A stretch of 64,000 nucleotides of DNA from Anaspis maculata (GCA_949128115.1 OX421968.1:682001-746000), one strand, 5' to 3'. Shown: positions 43,537 to 55,625, numbered from the stretch's first letter. The notes: a model not told the origin generated them from the sequence alone. Translations and numbers: made by a program.

Positions 43537-44833
43537 CAATTATGATGAAAAATGTATCATTATAAGTGTTTATTTAGTTTGTGAGAAATATATTCTAATT
43601 TCTGGGTGTGATATAAAGGTGTTTTTTTTTTGTTTGTTTTTAGATGTATAGAACTTAAATCTGTCATAACGCAAGCCTTAGTAAGTAGGTATTCAGATAA
43701 AGGCAAAATCTTCTCTAGTATATTATCGATATCATTGAATTCTGACACTATTCAAAATTCTTGTCCACACATCCTCGCTATTTTTAGCAGTTTTGATCTT
43801 TGAATTTAGCGCCAAGATATTTGAATCAAACTGCCAGACGTATTAGGCGGTTCAATCTATCGGAGGCTTGAAAGTAAGTATCACAGTTAGGAATCTGTGA
43901 TACCGGTTGCCCCATCAAGCGAGAGTCAAATTCAAACTTCTCGCTCTCTGTTTTGAAATTCAAATTTCCCGCTCTTCTCTAAACTGTCATGCCGGCCATC
44001 ATCTGACAGTCAGGAACTTGTAGTAGGCAACTCTATCTAGCGGAGACTTGAGGATAGCACAGTTCCGAAACTGTCATGGCAATCATCATCAATCATTTGT
44101 CACCTACGTCATTTGTCTATTTCAAATTTCCCGCTCTTTTCTCAACTGTCATGGCGGCCATCATCTGACAGGTGTCAAATGTCAATCTGACAGCTGTCAC
44201 CTGCCACATACGTCAGCTGTCACGTACGTCACCTTTCAAATTCAAATGTCCCGCTCTTTTCTCAACTGTCATGGCGTCCATCATCTGACAGGTATCAAAT
44301 GTCAATCTGACAGCTGTCACCTATCACATACGTCAGATTTCAAATTCAAATTTCCCGCTCTTTCCTCAACCAACCGTCATGGCGGCCATCATCTGACGGC
44401 TGTCAATTGTCAACTGAGACAGCTGTCTAATTCAAATTTCCCGCTCCCCCTCCACTGTCATGGCGGCCATCACCTGTCAAGTTAGACAGCTGTCAAATGT
44501 CACCTGTCAAATCTGACAGCCGTCAAACGTCACCTGTCAAATGTGACAGCTGTCAAACGTCACCTGTCAAATGTGACAGCTGTCAAAAGTCACCTGTCAA
44601 ATGTGACAGCTGTCAAACGTCACCTGTCAAATGTGACAGCTGTCAAATGTCGCCTGTCAAATGTGACAGCTGTCAAATGTCACCTGTCAAATGTGACAGC
44701 TGTCAAAATCTGACAGATGACAGCTGTCAAATGTCACCTGTCAAAATCTGACATGTGGGCGTGGCCTCAGAGTGAGGGGGCGGGGCTTAAAGGAGAAGGA
44801 GAGGGGCTGGTCCAAGGTATCCCACTACCTACT
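43480..44833. repeat. Right terminal inverted repeat of the Polinton
   Basis: It is the inverse of most of 35104-36917. It includes the shared inner boundary AAAATTATCACCATTCGCGG and the outer GC-rich block GAGTGAGGGGGCGGGGCTTA. At 1,354 bp it is shorter than the left copy by about 460 bp. Confidence 0.9.
44497..44720. repeat. 30-bp tandem array with TGACAGCTGTCA dyads (right TIR)
   Basis: Seven to eight copies of the same 30-bp unit as in the left TIR, inverted. Unit number and several point variants differ between the two ends, so the arrays have changed independently since the TIRs were last homogenised. Confidence 0.9.
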
Positions 44834-45070
44834 TCGGAGTTAATATAAGCAAACACAGATTATTCAAGTAAGTAGGTACATCATCATATTTGTCACCAAT
44901 ATTAGTAGGTATTCTGTTGTATTTATTTTGCATAAATAAAGCATTGCAGTTGCATTGCATTGCAATAATGCATGCTTTCTTCGAAAAAGCAACAACTACT
45001 CGCTCTTTTTTTTTTCTTCAACTTTGCCTGGAACTTGAATACCATAATATCCGGTGTTTGGTGGTATAGG

Positions 45071-46643
45071 TACCGAGTGGGCCATAAAAAACCGTGCTCG
45101 GAATTTTTCCTTTTAGAATTTTTATTTCGCCACCGATTTTATCGAACTTTTCAGCATTGGCTAGCCAATTGAATAGGCTATCATTTCCGTATTTCAAAAT
45201 GGCCAACATATTGAAATTCAAGATGGCAGAAACAATTGAAAATAGGCCTTTATTTGTTCTCGTTGTTTTTTTTATGAAAGTTACCAGAAAGTTGAAACCA
45301 ATAATGCATTATGAAGGAATAGACCTTTCTTGTCAATTCAAGACCACAACCAGTAAAATCGGGTCATCGGCTGAGGAGCTATTGCGAGTTGAAGCGAAGC
45401 CTACTTTCCGTTTTTTTCATTCCCGCATAATTGATCCAAATTTAGGTATCCTGTCCGCCAATCCGCCATTTGCTAATTTCTCAACCGATTTTCTCAAATT
45501 TGATATCAATGGCTAGCCAATTGGACAAGCTATCTTTTTCATATGAGAGAACGACGTACATGTCAAAATCCAAGATGGCGGAAGCAATTGAAAATGGAAT
45601 TTCCTTTGTCCTTATTGCTTTTTGATAAAAATTAGCGGAAAGTCAAAACCAATAATTATTATGACGGAATAGACCTTTCTTGACAATCCAAGACCGCAAC
45701 CAATCAAATCGGGTCATTTGCCAAGGAGCTACGGCGCGGCGAGTTGAAGCGAAGCCTACCTACCGGTTCCTTCATTCCTGCATAAATGACCCATATTTAG
45801 GAATCCTGCCCGCCATATCCTTATTTTCCAACCGATTTTTTTGAAATTTGGTATAAGTGGCTAGCCAATTAGACAGGCTGCCATTTTTCATAAAAGAAAA
45901 TGGTCAACATGTAAAAATTCAAGATGGTGGAAATATTGAAAATGGGCCTTATTCGTCCTTGTTGAAAAAGAAAAACTGAAAGTCGGCTTCGCTTCAACTG
46001 GCCGTGGCTCCTCATCAGATGAACCGATTTGACTAGTTGCTGTCCTGAATTGTCAAGGAAGGTCTATTCCTTCATAACAATTATTGGTTTTGACTTTCCG
46101 CTCATTTTTATCAAAAGAAATTCTATTTTCAATTGATTCCGCCATCTTGGATTTTGACAGGTCTGTCATTTTGTCATATTTTCAAGGTAGCCTGTCCAAT
46201 TGGCTAGCCATTGATACCGAATTTGAGAAAATCGGTTGAGAAATGAGCATATGGCGGATTGCCGGGCAGGATACCTAAATTTGGGTCAATTATGCGGAAA
46301 TGAAAAAAACGGGAAGTAGGCTTCGCTTCAACTCGCCATAGCTCCTCAGCAGATAAAGCGATTTTGTTCGTTGTGGTCTTGAATTGACAAGGAAGGTCTA
46401 ATCCTTCATAATACATTATTGGTTTTGACTTTCTGGTAACTTTCAATAAAAAGCAACGAGAACAAAAGAAGGCCTATTTTCAATTGTTTCTGCCATCTTC
46501 AATCTTGGTATGTCGGCCATTTTGAAATACAGAAATGATAACCTATTCAATTGGCTATCCAATGCTGAAAAGTTCGATAAAATCGGTGGAGAAATAAAAA
46601 TTTTAGAAGGAAAAATTCAGAGCACGGTTTTTTATGGCCCACC
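45071..46643. mobile_element. Foldback element, 1,573 bp, 8-9-bp target duplication
   Basis: TGGTATAGG occurs at 45062-45070 and 46644-46652. Its arms, starting near GTGGGCCATAAAAAACCGTG, are inverted copies for roughly 480-500 bp. They hold repeated blocks such as TGGCTAGCCAATTG and AGTTGAAGCGAAGCCTA. Inner modules repeat two to three times per arm. No protein is encoded. The short mirrored open frames (45094-45516, 46204-46446) come from the repeat. Confidence 0.75.
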
Positions 46644-46652
46644 TGGTATAGG

Positions 46653-47769
46653 AACCGGAAGGTATCTGGTGTGAAAATACCGGCCCTAAGTGTAATGTAC
46701 AGTACGATCTCATAAAAAGATGTATCATTTGAAAAATTCCAAAAATCCCGGGATCTCGGTCGAGAAATCCCGGAATTTTCGAGATTGGAAACCTAACGGG
46801 ATCCCGGGATTCGGAATTGGATGGCCCTACTTGGGACCCGAACCAAGAAAAATATTGACGAAATAATAAACAAGTACAATAATGAATAAATGTTTTCCTC
46901 CTTCTCGGCTTATCAGCGCCATAGGAGTTTTTGCGCCTTTTTATTGATAACAGTGAATTATTACATAGGAATTACAATATACCTACGTAAATTTTTCAAC
47001 ACACACAAAACATCCATGACTTACCGGGATTCGAACCCGCGCCATCCGCACCACAGACAACCGACTGTGCTACGGGTCCGTCTAAACAAGTACAATAATA
47101 ACAGTTCAATGTTGCCTGGCAACGCCAATGAATTGCTGCATTTCAGAAGCCGGCTGGATCTGTAATGTTATGACATGCAGACAAGTTGGTAGGTACCCGT
47201 TTTTATCAAATCACAATACATAGAGTCTTATTTAGAGGAGAATATGAACTTTATTTTAACAAAAATTCCACATCGCTAGATACGACTGACGGGTCAATAG
47301 TTACGAATTTTCAAAAATAACCTCGAAGCTACAGATTGGTGGGAAAAGATGATTCGTTGTTTGCTGGCGCTTAGAATCTCCGAACGGGACGAAACCCTAG
47401 ACAAGAAAGATTTCAACTCAGATGGATAGCTCATGACCTTATTGGTACATGAACCAAGAAAAATCTTGCCGAAATAACTATAAACAATTACATTGATAAC
47501 ATTTTAGCGTGGCGGCGTCAACGACCAAAAGTGCGTCCGCAACGGCGCACCGACCACCACCTGGTACCCTCGCCTCGTACATTAGAAAAAAAATAGATGC
47601 ATTGTTTTAAATGTATATGTCCGCAGTGAGGTTTCGCACATCGCCTGGCTTTTAGATCCCAGGCTTTTAGGATGATGTGTGAGTTCGCAACGGCGCACCG
47701 ACCGACGCCTTGTACCATACCCTGGGCACCATCGCCTCGCACACGCAAAAAATAAATGCGTTGTTTTAA
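46653..47769. other. Unassigned intergenic DNA with a tRNA-like SINE head
   Basis: About 47020-47085, read on the minus strand, has a TAGCACAGTCGGTT A-box-like and a GGTTCGAATCC B-box-like sequence. It is only about 65 nt with a poor acceptor pair, so it is a SINE head or tRNA relic. About 47100-47240 shares blocks with 59560-59700 (GTTATGACATGC.GACAA, GTACCCGTT). The rest is unrecognised. Confidence 0.4.
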
Positions 47770-48067
47770 GGATGGAGTTGAATTGATGAAATCAGCCGTT
47801 GCGAAATCAAGTGCTAGGATTTATTCCTTGGCAAAAATTTATCATCCAGGTCTCTTTGGAAAACTTCAAGCTACAAAATTCAAGAAAAAAATCAAATTGT
47901 TTTCAAATTTGAAAGAATTATTTTTGGCTTTTGGAAATGCCAATCGGTTCAAACCAAAGTACATCATTGTAGCTTTCAAAAGAGACCGGAATGATAACTT
48001 TCTGTTAAGGAATAAGCCCCTAGCACTTGATTTCGCAACGGCTGATTTCACCTATTCAACTCCATCC
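47770..48067. mobile_element. 298-bp palindromic MITE
   Basis: The ends GGATGGAGTTGAATTG and their inverse bracket mirrored blocks GTTGCGAAATCAAGTGCTA and AGAGACC.G. Near-identical palindromes occur at about 54800-55090 and 55310-55625. No coding capacity: the mirrored frames are symmetric artefacts. Confidence 0.7.
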
Positions 48068-48639
48068 CTAAATGTACGTGGCCGCAGTAGAGCCTTGCAC
48101 AGCGCACCGCACAGAGCCTGGCATCCTCGCCTCGCCTCGAGAAATAGAGAATAGTATTGTTCAGACCATAGCCCATCGCACGCTATCTTGTTTTTTTTTA
48201 ATTTGATATCTTAGTTCAGTGAAAAACCGCTCTTCTGATCATGTTTTCAGACATCCGAACTCAAATGTCTCGGAAACGAAGCCTCTGAATAAAAAAATAT
48301 CAGGGACATTTTTTTCTTCCTAAATTCAATGTAGAATCTGAAAATGTGATAAGAATGCAAAAATATCATTGGGTGCAAAAAGTAAGCGGTCGCTCCTCAA
48401 TATCTACGCTACCAGACAAGTTCCAAAAACTTGTCACCATCATTTTGTAGTTATTGTCTATTGCCTTGATAGTCACTTGACAGTTGGGCAGAATCGGATC
48501 AACGCCAATGGTTCGAAAATTCGAGCAAAATTATTACTAAAATACGATTTTTTGCCTCACCACCTACCTACCTTAACCCATTAAGACCGAGATTAAAAAA
48601 TTTAATGGAATTGGGGTTTTTTCACCAAAACATGTCAAT

Positions 48640-49565
48640 ACTATTATATACCGTCCGTTTTTTTTCTAGGCCCCAGCGCGTAGCACCTTTATTATGGGTT
48701 CCACACCCAACATATTATATATCTTTAAAATCAGAAGAACAAGATCTTTCGATTGATGGTATGTCAAATTATTTTTGACAGATGTCATTTTTTGACAATT
48801 GACAGAATAGTACTTGTGATACATCATTTTGAAGCCCATTCAATTCTGAGGAAAACTGTGTCTTCATTTTTTGAATAGGATGTCTTTCACAACTTCTGGA
48901 GGTCTTCAAATAGGAAAAATTGTTGAAATTCAGAAATACTCAATAAGTATACGTAAGTAGGCAAAACAGGTATTTTTAATAATAACTAATGATAATAATC
49001 AATAAATAATCACAATGAAACGTAAAATGTCCTGAAGAAGTTATTTGAAATGACCGTTTTCTTGTTCTTTGAATGAGAGATTCAACGACCGGTGAATTGG
49101 AACTGCCAGCCCAACGCGATAGTATCCGAGGTGGCCAGGTATGACCCCCTCGATTTTTTTATGATCCTATTTGAAAGATAAGGTGTTTATAGAATCTCCC
49201 GCTGATTTGGAGGATTCAAAATCAGAATATTATCATCAGTTGATATTAAAAATACCTAGTAATTATTGAGTAGGTATTTCTGAATTTTAACAATTTTTCC
49301 TATTCAAAGACCTCCAGAAGCTGTAAAATACATCCTATTCTAGAAATGAAAACACAGTTCTCCTGAGAATTTTATGGGCTTCAAAATGGTGTGTCACAAG
49401 TACTATTCCGTCAATTGTCAAAAAATGACATATGTCAAAAATAATTTGACATACCATCAATCGAAAGATTTTGTTCTTCTGATTTCAAAAATATATAATA
49501 TGTTGGGTGTAAAACCCATAATAAAGGCGCTATAAGCTGGGGCCTAGAAAAAAAAACGGACGGTA
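48640..49565. repeat. Palindrome nested in the piggyBac element
   Basis: Arms of about 300 bp (48645-48950 and 49265-49560) mirror each other. Shared blocks include ACCGTCCGTTTTTTTTCTAG, CTTTCGATTGATGGTATGTC and TGTCAATTGTCAAAAA or close variants. The central loop near 49000-49260 includes an unrelated GC-richer piece (49080-49145). Confidence 0.65.
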
Positions 49566-49849
49566 TACAAGGAAAATGAGTATTTCCCATGTTTTTTATC
49601 AAAAAAAACTGCCCAAATGACATGGCTCCATATGGAGCCACTAGGCGCTACCCGGGTAGTTTCACAATGATGCGTGATCCATGCAAAGAATAGATAAAAA
49701 TGTATCAAAATTGTGAAATATATTAGGTAATACATATCATTTTGTGAAAAAATGGTATAACAAATATTTAAAATCCATATTCTTATAATAAATTTTGATA
49801 AAATCTTCATATCTGATGTTTGCCGTTGGATTCTTTCCCTGATATATCT

Positions 49850-50810
49850 CAAAGTTTATTAGATATCAGAGGATGTATCCAGGCTCCAGACTTTGGAACC
49901 AAACCGTACTGGCTTGCCACGTATAAATTGTTTGCACCCGTGACGACCAAAAGGTCTTATCATAGACTCATCATATGGAAGATTTTGTCTGGCACAAAAT
50001 GTTCGAAGAACTTTTCTTTCAACATGTCTGCTATCGGTCGCAGTTTCTACATCTTAGCGCGTTCATCTACAAGGTAGTTATTGGCAAAATGTATAAAGCG
50101 AAAAATTTTGGAAAACCGGTCTCTTCTCATGGCACTAGGTACTGGCTCGTTCTTCATATCTTTTGCGTTTTCCCAATAATTTCTTTTGGGCGGCAAAATG
50201 TTATATCCATTTAGAATCAGTATGGCAAAGAAAGTCTTTAGTTCTTGAACGGTTACTGGCGGATCTGGAAAATTTTTGGATTGTGCGTAACTTGCCGTTT
50301 CATTCCTTATTTTTTCAAATAAATCATTTGAAACAAAATGATTGAAAATAATAATATTTCTACGCAGGTCAACTTTTTGTATTGTGAGTAATCTGGGCTT
50401 GGAAAATGTACAACTGGAAGCTCCAAATCTGCTGAATCCAAAAATGAATAATTTCGGGATTTGATAATCACTACTAATTGTCTTCTAATATTTTCAGGCT
50501 CTTCAGTGACTTCTGCAGGTAACTGATCTTCCTCAGTACCTCAGTTATATCTTGAGTACCTCCTATACGCACATTATCCAATCCGTCAGAAGAATTTCGG
50601 CATTTGCAGCAAGCTGTTTCCCGCTCAAATTATCAACAAGTCCAGGTCCTTCCTTATCTGCTAAATCCTCGTCCGTCAAAACATGACTTTCTGGAGGCTC
50701 TATGAATACATCCAACACTTCTCTATTACGATCATCATTGTCGTGCGCACGATCAATGGCTTCCTGAAGAGTTATTCCACAAAATTATACTTTATTATGT
50801 TCAGAACTCG
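49850..50810 (-). pseudogene. piggyBac (PGBD-like) transposase pseudogene
   Basis: This would be a cut-and-paste DDE transposase if intact. From about 50760 down the minus strand I read an acidic N-terminus (NREVLDVFIEPPESH, then LTDEDLADKEGPG and NLSGKQLAANAEILL). Next come the dimerisation/insertion region (FFAILILNGYNILPPKR, MRRDRFSKIFRFIHFANN) and the core segment SMIRPFGRHGCKQFIRGKP with RFGSKVW. In-frame stops occur near 50025 and 49970, and shifts near 50540. The first catalytic Asp region is damaged and everything after the GSKVWSLDTS segment is missing. It cannot be active. Confidence 0.8.
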
Positions 50811-51240
50811 GCAACACAAGTCATACCGATAACAGCCTAGTGGCTCCATATGGGCTCAGCTATGTTTACGGTCAAAAAACAAAAACATGAAAAGCACTTT
50901 GCATCCACAAAACATTTCATAGGCTTGAATGATAATATAAGAATGCAAAAACTTATTTATAGAACAACTGTGACATGAATAACATCAATAATAATATTTA
51001 TATCAAAGTGAAGTTCATCGTTTCCCGGCGAAAAATTCAACACGTATTTTCAGAGAGCTAGCAAGGAAAAAGTAACATCGATCAAGGTGTTTTTTTTTTG
51101 CGAGTGTATATCATCATTATCCATTCTAAACGGTGCAGGTACACTTTTTTGAAAAAAAGAGGTTTTTACCAAAATATCAGTCATAATTTCTATCAAGAAA
51201 TGGTGGCTCCATATGGGCTCGTTAGGCTTTAATGGGTTAA

Positions 51241-52781
51241 AAAGTGATCATCGGTCTTTCTGTAGATAGGTGTATTTTCCGAATCACCAACAAAATGTTT
51301 TTCATTAGTAAAAGATTTTTTTGGCAGAAAATTAGGATATTCTTCTCATTTCAAATTCCAAGATTTTGTCTTTGGGGCGTTTTTCGAGCATTCAAACTTA
51401 AAACATCTCAAAAACGAGGTATCCACTATTGCTGAACACATACAATGGGCTTCTCTTATTTATAACAATTTCAAGCTTATCCCAATAAATTTATCATTAT
51501 TCACACTTCAAAATAATAAAATTTATTCAACATTTCAACATACATTCACGGCAATTATTGGCATGGCTATGGCTAGCAGTTGAATACAGCCTTAATTTTT
51601 ACAAGGCCTTAGAAGCATGATTCAGTGTGGTATAGTGGCTTTACAAAGTCCTTTTCACTGTTGATAAAATGCAAGTGTTCAAATTTAATATAAAATATTT
51701 TAATCATAAAATGAAAAATACATATTTAAAAAATCTTATATAATATTGCAAGTGATAACATCGTTCATTAACTTAACATTTGACATACGATAGTTGTTAC
51801 AGAATACTTTTTATTACATTAGATATAGGTAGTAAGCCTAAATGCAGAGAGCTATTTTAGTTAACTTCTAATATTCTAGTATTCTAATATCAAAACAGCA
51901 TGTATGTATCAGAAGACTACACAGACACATACAAACAATAAATTACTTTGAAATATTATACAAGACTATTTCTTAGTCATATCAGTACCATGCAGAATTT
52001 CACAGGATTGGAGTATCAGTCCAACTATAGTTATACCCAAAATGTATCTCTCCCCAGCATTTTGAGAAAAAGTACTGTCAAAATAAAAAGTAGGTAGATT
52101 ACTGATTAAGCATAACTCAGGTACCTTTTTTTTGCTATGTTGATACATGCAGTGTTTTCGTGTATGGTTCAAAATGGAAGGTTTAAAACTACCCATAGAG
52201 TGAAGCTTTATATAACATTAAGAAATTGATATCAATATGGATGTTTTCAAGAGTTGTTCTTATCACAATAGGGAATGTTCATATATTCTAAGTCATGGCT
52301 TGATATTATGTACATGTTAAAATAAAAACATCTAAAGCTATTTACAATGAATAATTTCCCAACCCTCAGATCCACTCTGAAAATGATTCAGATCATTTAC
52401 ATTTCAATTTTGAGATCATTGGCTACTGAGTGAGTTGATTGGTAGCAGCCATAATGAGTATAAGTACTTAACTATCATAAAAACACATCTATAAACGTAA
52501 AACAATAATAAAAAACATTGATACCACAATTTCTTAAAAGAATGTTGATCTCTCTTTTTTTTTGATTACAGTTATTACAGTTCCAATGTCTTTTTAAAAT
52601 CGTAAATAAAGATCATAAGAATAATACAAAAACAAGTTTCAACAATAATCGATAAAAAGAAAGACATTATTATGAGCTTTTATGCAAATTCAACACTTTA
52701 TAAACAAGTATAAAAAATCTAGAATAAAATTCTACAATTAATATTACATAATGTATAAAAATTCATCACAAAAATGACATA

Positions 52782-52812
<31 letters not shown>

Positions 52813-52850
52813 GGAGTAAGTAATTTTATAACAATTCATATTATGGCAAT
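51241..52850 (-). other. AT-rich region, probable 3' UTR of the 52851 exon
   Basis: About 1.5 kb of low-GC, largely non-repetitive DNA lies directly after the stop codon at 52851-52853, in transcript order. It includes an ATA microsatellite at 52785-52812. Long AT-rich 3' UTRs are usual for developmental transcription factors. The poly(A) site cannot be fixed; the end near 51480 is a guess. Confidence 0.45.
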
Positions 52851-52977
52851 TCAATGGTCAGATATTTCAACAAAAGTTATATCAAACAGATCCTCATCGA
52901 TGATTTTGAGTTCCAACAGGAAAAGATCTTCGTTGCAATAGTACGCCACCATATCGTCATCAATCTTGGCCGTAATG
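52851..52977 (-). CDS. Last exon of a probable grainyhead/CP2-family transcription factor
   Basis: The final 41 codons plus stop of a spliced gene. A strong acceptor, TTTTTTCCAG, precedes 52977, and the exon starts in the middle of a codon (one base left over). The peptide pattern IDDDMVAYYCNEDLF, then LLELK, then ITFVEI near the end resembles the C-terminal dimerisation tail of Grainyhead-like proteins, where an Asp-Asp pair, a Y-NED-F core and a terminal EI are conserved. It ends with four extra residues. The preceding exons must lie upstream on the minus strand; none is visible up to 64000, so the last intron is longer than 11 kb. Assignment rests on a short motif. Confidence 0.5.
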
Positions 52978-54620
52978 CTGGAAAAAACGCCTATTAATGT
53001 TTTGCCTTCTTTCAACTGTACTTTTCTTATTTGGCTGGTTAGAGGAGAAGGAGAAACGATCATGGATAAGCTACTCGGACAACACACTGCTAAGTCTTGA
53101 ACTGGCCACAGATTAATTGGCTACACATTTATTCGGATCCACACTATGTGTCCAACTATTGAGCAAACGTTGGCCGCGAGTGGAGTTCGCCACGTTGTGT
53201 GTATGGTATTATGGTATTACACATGACAAGCTTGGCCAACGTTCGCGTGCGTCAATCTTTGAATAGAAATCGGTAAGTGGGTCCCCAGTCAGAGGAAAGC
53301 TAGCCGCGTTGATAGCACGTACACAGGCCACAATTTCATGGGACACACCATGTCAAATATTTGGACTTGTTTACAGATCACTGAGCATAGGCGCATTTAG
53401 TTTGGGTTTGTTGTGCTAAAAAAATAAATAGTGTCCATGACACTTGAGCGACACACGCAAATCGAAACGAAAAAATAGGCAATCACTCAGAATGGCGTGT
53501 GGAATGATAATCTGAAATAAAATTTGCGGATTATCCAGAAATTTTTGCAAAAAAATAAATAAAGAAGGTAGGTACAACGCGTTCAAAGAACAGTGTAAGT
53601 CTCTGGATATTGTTGTATTGTTGGTTGCCTACATCACTTCAGTGGAGAATTAGAACACGTACGGGGTACAGTGACTCATCACTTACCAACCAAACAATGT
53701 TGCGCAATGTTGTGCGTAGGCCCAAGATCGGCACCGCAAAGAAGAGCAGTACGACGTAAACAATTCAACTGCAAAGAAACTATCAGTGTGATTGTAACTT
53801 CCCCCTCGGTCGGGACTAATCATCGTGAGTAGAAGGCAACAGAGTTTGTTTCGTGGTTGTTGAAAGTGTTTACAATGTGTCGCTAAAGTGTCATGGACCC
53901 AATAAATAAAATATGGAGCACACGGGGATTGAAAGCACACGATCCATGAGAACAGGTGGAGTGTGTCGTAATAATATGGCCTATTTCTGAACAATATCGC
54001 ACACATCAAAATATTATTGAAGCGTTCGCAGCAATAATGGCGTTTTCATTGTTCTCAATTATTCAAACAACACGAGCGTATTCCACTTGGCAACCACGAC
54101 GCTCACGCGCTCACAACACCCGCGATCGTCGTTCCACTGTTCCAAAACACTTGACTCACGCCGCCACATTCGCCGTCGTCAGCGGAACGCACTTGTGGTA
54201 TCACCAATCACCTGAGCGTAAAAATGGCGGCGGCCGACTTGGATGTGGTATTGTTGAGTTACGATGACTGTCGTGAAACGTCTTCGAAAAAATTCGTCCG
54301 AAGAAAGCTATAATACAAACTCGGACGAAGAATGGGCCGAAGGGACTCTAAAGCAATGAAGAGAAAAAAAATCGGTTGTCACGCGAAAACTTTCCAGAAG
54401 GAACGTTTTGGACTATGGTATGGATGTTGTTGTAAGATACATAATAATATGTACTGATAACCACAAAAGTAACAAATGACAGATGGAACCCGGCGACCCA
54501 CCTTTCACCGCGGTCGTTGGCTATGACGTCAACAATGACGTTATAGCGCTCGAACACAACACTCGCGCGGCCCAAGTGGAACGGGTTTGAAGGGCGCTGC
54601 GAACGTCGTGAGGTCCAAAT
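52978..54620. other. Intronic or intergenic DNA, partly GC-rich
   Basis: 53370-53480 and 53870-53960 mirror each other (AGTGTC(C)ATG(G)AC, AAATAAAT blocks), so a MITE is likely. 54040-54350 is CpG-richer than its surroundings. A start-like AAAATGGCGGCGGCC at 54222 opens a frame of only 29 codons. I cannot support a gene. Confidence 0.35.
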
Positions 54621-54639
54621 GGAAGACGAAATGGCATAT

Positions 54640-55625
54640 GAAAATTATTTTCCAAAAATTCAAAATTTCAGCTCGTTAAGTTCACGAACCATTCTTGTAA
54701 CTTTCGAAAGAGACCTGATTGGTAATTTTCTTCTAGAGAATAAGGTCACTGGAACTGACAGAAATCTGTGTTATCTGACCAATATTCCGGCCACCTTTGA
54801 ATTGGTAAAATAAACGTTGCGGAATCAATCCCTGTGGGTTTATTCCTTGACAGAATTCCACCATTTAGGTCTCTTTCGGAAGCTACAAGGATGTACTTTG
54901 GATTGACATTGGCACTTCCAAATTCCAAAAATCAATTTTTTTTTCGATTTTGGAAATGCCAATGAACTCAAACCAAAGTACATCCTTCTAGCTTTCGAAA
55001 GAGACCTCAATGGTGAGTTTCTGTCAAGGAATAAACCCACAGGGATTGATTCCGCAACGCTTATTTCACCAATTCAACTCCGTCCTCAAGTCAGTTCCAG
55101 TAACCTTATTATCTGGAAAAAAATTACCATTAAGGTCTTTTTTGAAAGCTAAAAAAATGGTCTTCAACGTAACGAGCTGGAATTTTAAATTTTTGAAAAA
55201 TAATTGTACTTCTTGTAGCTTTCAAAACAGACCTAAATGGTAATTTTCTTCCAGAGAATAAGGTTACTGGAACTGACAGAACACTGTGTTATTTGACCAA
55301 TATTCCGGCCACCCTAAGGACGGTGTTGAATTGGTAGAATAAGCGGTGCGAAATCAATCCGTGTGGGTTTGTTCCTTGACAGATTTCTACCATTTTGGTC
55401 TCGTTCGAAAGCTACAAAGATGTACTTTGGTTTGAGCCCATTAGCATTTCCAAAATTCAATTTTTTCTTTTTATTTTTGGATTTTGGAAATGCCAATGGG
55501 CTCCAACCAAAGTACATCCTTGTAACTTTCGAAAGAGACCAAAATGGTAAAAATCCGTCAAGAAATAAACCCAGATGGATTGATTTCGCAACGCTCATTT
55601 CATCAATTCAACTCCGTCCTTGAGT
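54640..55625. repeat. Tandem duplication of a ~518-bp unit, each with a palindromic MITE
   Basis: GAATAAGGT(C/T)ACTGGAACTGACAG occurs at 54738 and 55256, 518 bp apart. Each copy is followed by a palindrome of about 300 bp (54800-55090 and 55310-55625) of the same family as 47770-48067. Confidence 0.7.

Larger units (their letters stand above)
35104..44833 (+). mobile_element. Complete 9.73-kb Polinton/Maverick-like element without DNA polymerase B
   Basis: A perfect 6-bp duplication, TCGGAG, flanks the element (35098-35103 and 44834-44839). Six bp is the duplication length of Polintons, and the termini AGTAGGTAGTGGGATACC and its exact inverse begin with the 5'-AG usual for the group. Long TIRs bracket eight intact plus-strand genes in the order ATPase, DUF8207-like, integrase, protease, 48-aa basic protein, capsid-like protein, 150-aa unknown, 101-aa unknown. 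Every inter-gene gap before 42575 is under 120 bp. No protein-primed polymerase B gene, which needs more than 3 kb, can fit. All frames are open and the ends are exact, so the insertion looks recent. Confidence 0.9.
48577..51236 (-). mobile_element. Degenerate piggyBac element, 2,660 bp
   Basis: TTAA flanks both ends (48573-48576 and 51237-51240). The TIRs are CCCATTAAGACC and, inverted, CCCATTAAAGCC. It contains a broken transposase on the minus strand and a palindromic insertion between the left end and the transposase (about 48640-49565). GGCTCCATATG motifs recur at 49624, 50833 and 51205, probably subterminal repeats of the transposon. Confidence 0.85.

Noticed and set aside
47020..47085. 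Functional tRNA gene on the minus strand
   Set aside because: Too short and with two mismatches in the acceptor stem, although the A and B boxes are tRNA-like.
54222..54430. Possible first exon starting AAAATGGCGGCGGCC
   Set aside because: The frame is only 29 codons. A neighbouring frame (SDEEWAEG...) is acidic but needs a shift. No downstream exon is recognised.
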